Assembly (NCBI GenBank): GCA_934307185.1
Contig: CAKRCJ010000133.1
Location: 1 to 6,357 of the forward strand
Source of the DNA: an uncultured Roseburia sp.
GTDB lineage: Bacteria > Bacillota > Clostridia > Lachnospirales > Lachnospiraceae
Length of the DNA: 6,357 bases
Reading direction: 5' to 3'
This document shows positions 6,133-6,357 of the stretch, piece after piece. How positions within the stretch are numbered: position 1 is the first letter of the stretch; each line of letters starts with the position of its first letter. The notes beneath the pieces were generated by a model. The model ran no database searches, was not told where the DNA came from, and saw nothing but the letters and a program-made list of their open reading frames with translations. Position numbers and translations under genes: made by a program.

Positions 6133-6357
6133 TTATTCATTTTCAACCGGTTTTGCCAAACTTTCATGAAGCTTATCAAGTATATCCTTTACCTCTGACA
6201 TCTCCATCTGTCCCGGTGCACTCGCTTTTTTATGTGCCGCAAACGTCATCGCAGAGCCAAAGCTCTCCCCGCACAGCCTGCTAATCATTCCCATTTTTCC
6301 CATAGACATGGAAATCACCGGTGTATCCGGATTTTCATTTTTAAACATGTTTGTGAC
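6133..6357 (-). CDS. aroD: Type I 3-dehydroquinate dehydratase, C-terminal part (cut by window edge)
   Basis: This is the last 74 codons of a gene that continues right of the window. The frame stays open to the edge (V-T-N before the internal Met at 6348). The enzyme converts 3-dehydroquinate to 3-dehydroshikimate in the shikimate pathway, in the cytoplasm. The diagnostic C-terminal signature of the type I (class I aldolase-like) enzyme is present: TPVISMSMGKMG, then SRLCGESFGSAMTF and KKASAPGQ. The Arg of SRLCGE and the Gln of SAPGQ are 23 residues apart, as are the substrate-binding Arg213 and Gln236 of the E. coli/Salmonella enzymes. The Schiff-base Lys and catalytic His lie in the missing part. 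It lies upstream of marR on the same strand, separated by a hairpin, so it is probably not in the exporter operon. Confidence 0.9.
   Translation of the reverse strand, partial: VTNMFKNENPDTPVISMSMGKMGMISRLCGESFGSAMTFAAHKKASAPGQMEMSEVKDILDKLHESLAKPVENE

Noticed and set aside
6133..6348. Reading aroD as a complete 71-aa protein starting at the Met at 6348
   Set aside because: The frame continues open to the window edge and the residues match the C-terminus of a roughly 250-aa enzyme, so this is an edge-truncated gene and that Met is internal.
1..6357. CRISPR array, insertion sequence, tRNA, rRNA, or phage-defence module
   Set aside because: No regularly spaced repeats, transposase, RNA-gene signature or defence domains were seen. 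The window is housekeeping and exporter genes.

Overview
The window looks like chromosomal DNA from a low-GC Gram-positive anaerobe, most likely Clostridia and probably Lachnospiraceae. I base this on the strong AGGAGG-type ribosome binding sites, AT-rich intergenic DNA with TTGACA/TATTAT promoter elements, and the style of the proteins. This is recognition from memory, not a database result.

Layout. Positions 1-160 hold a GC-rich set of inverted repeats and the leader of a plus-strand gene. Positions 161-1369 (+) encode a Y-family translesion DNA polymerase (DinB/Pol IV type). It converges, with only 2 bp between stop codons, on a three-gene minus-strand operon read from right to left: a MarR-family repressor (5999-5532), a 773-aa ABC exporter half-transporter with a large extracellular insert (5539-3218), and a 617-aa ABC exporter half-transporter (3225-1372). 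Each junction in this operon is an 8-nt ATGAGTA(A/G) overlap. Positions 6000-6132 are the only real intergenic regulatory region. It carries a strong promoter for the operon, a palindrome over the -35 box that is a candidate MarR operator, and a large hairpin that probably terminates the upstream gene. Positions 6133-6357 (-) are the 3' end of aroD (type I 3-dehydroquinate dehydratase), which runs off the window.

How the genes work together. The two ABC proteins have complementary motif defects. The 773-aa subunit has Asp in place of the Walker B glutamate and Gln in place of the switch histidine, with an intact SGGQ signature. The 617-aa subunit has intact Walker B Glu and His, with a degenerate SQGQ signature. 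Together they form one fully consensus and one fully degenerate ATP site, the hallmark of heterodimeric multidrug-type exporters such as LmrCD, BmrCD and TM287/288. The MarR protein is the likely local, substrate-responsive repressor. The polymerase and aroD appear to be unrelated neighbours.

I did not find a clearly novel system. The points most worth checking are the compact overlap of terminator, promoter and operator at 6039-6095, the roughly 200-residue extracellular domain on the degenerate ABC subunit, and the repeat-like element at the left edge.
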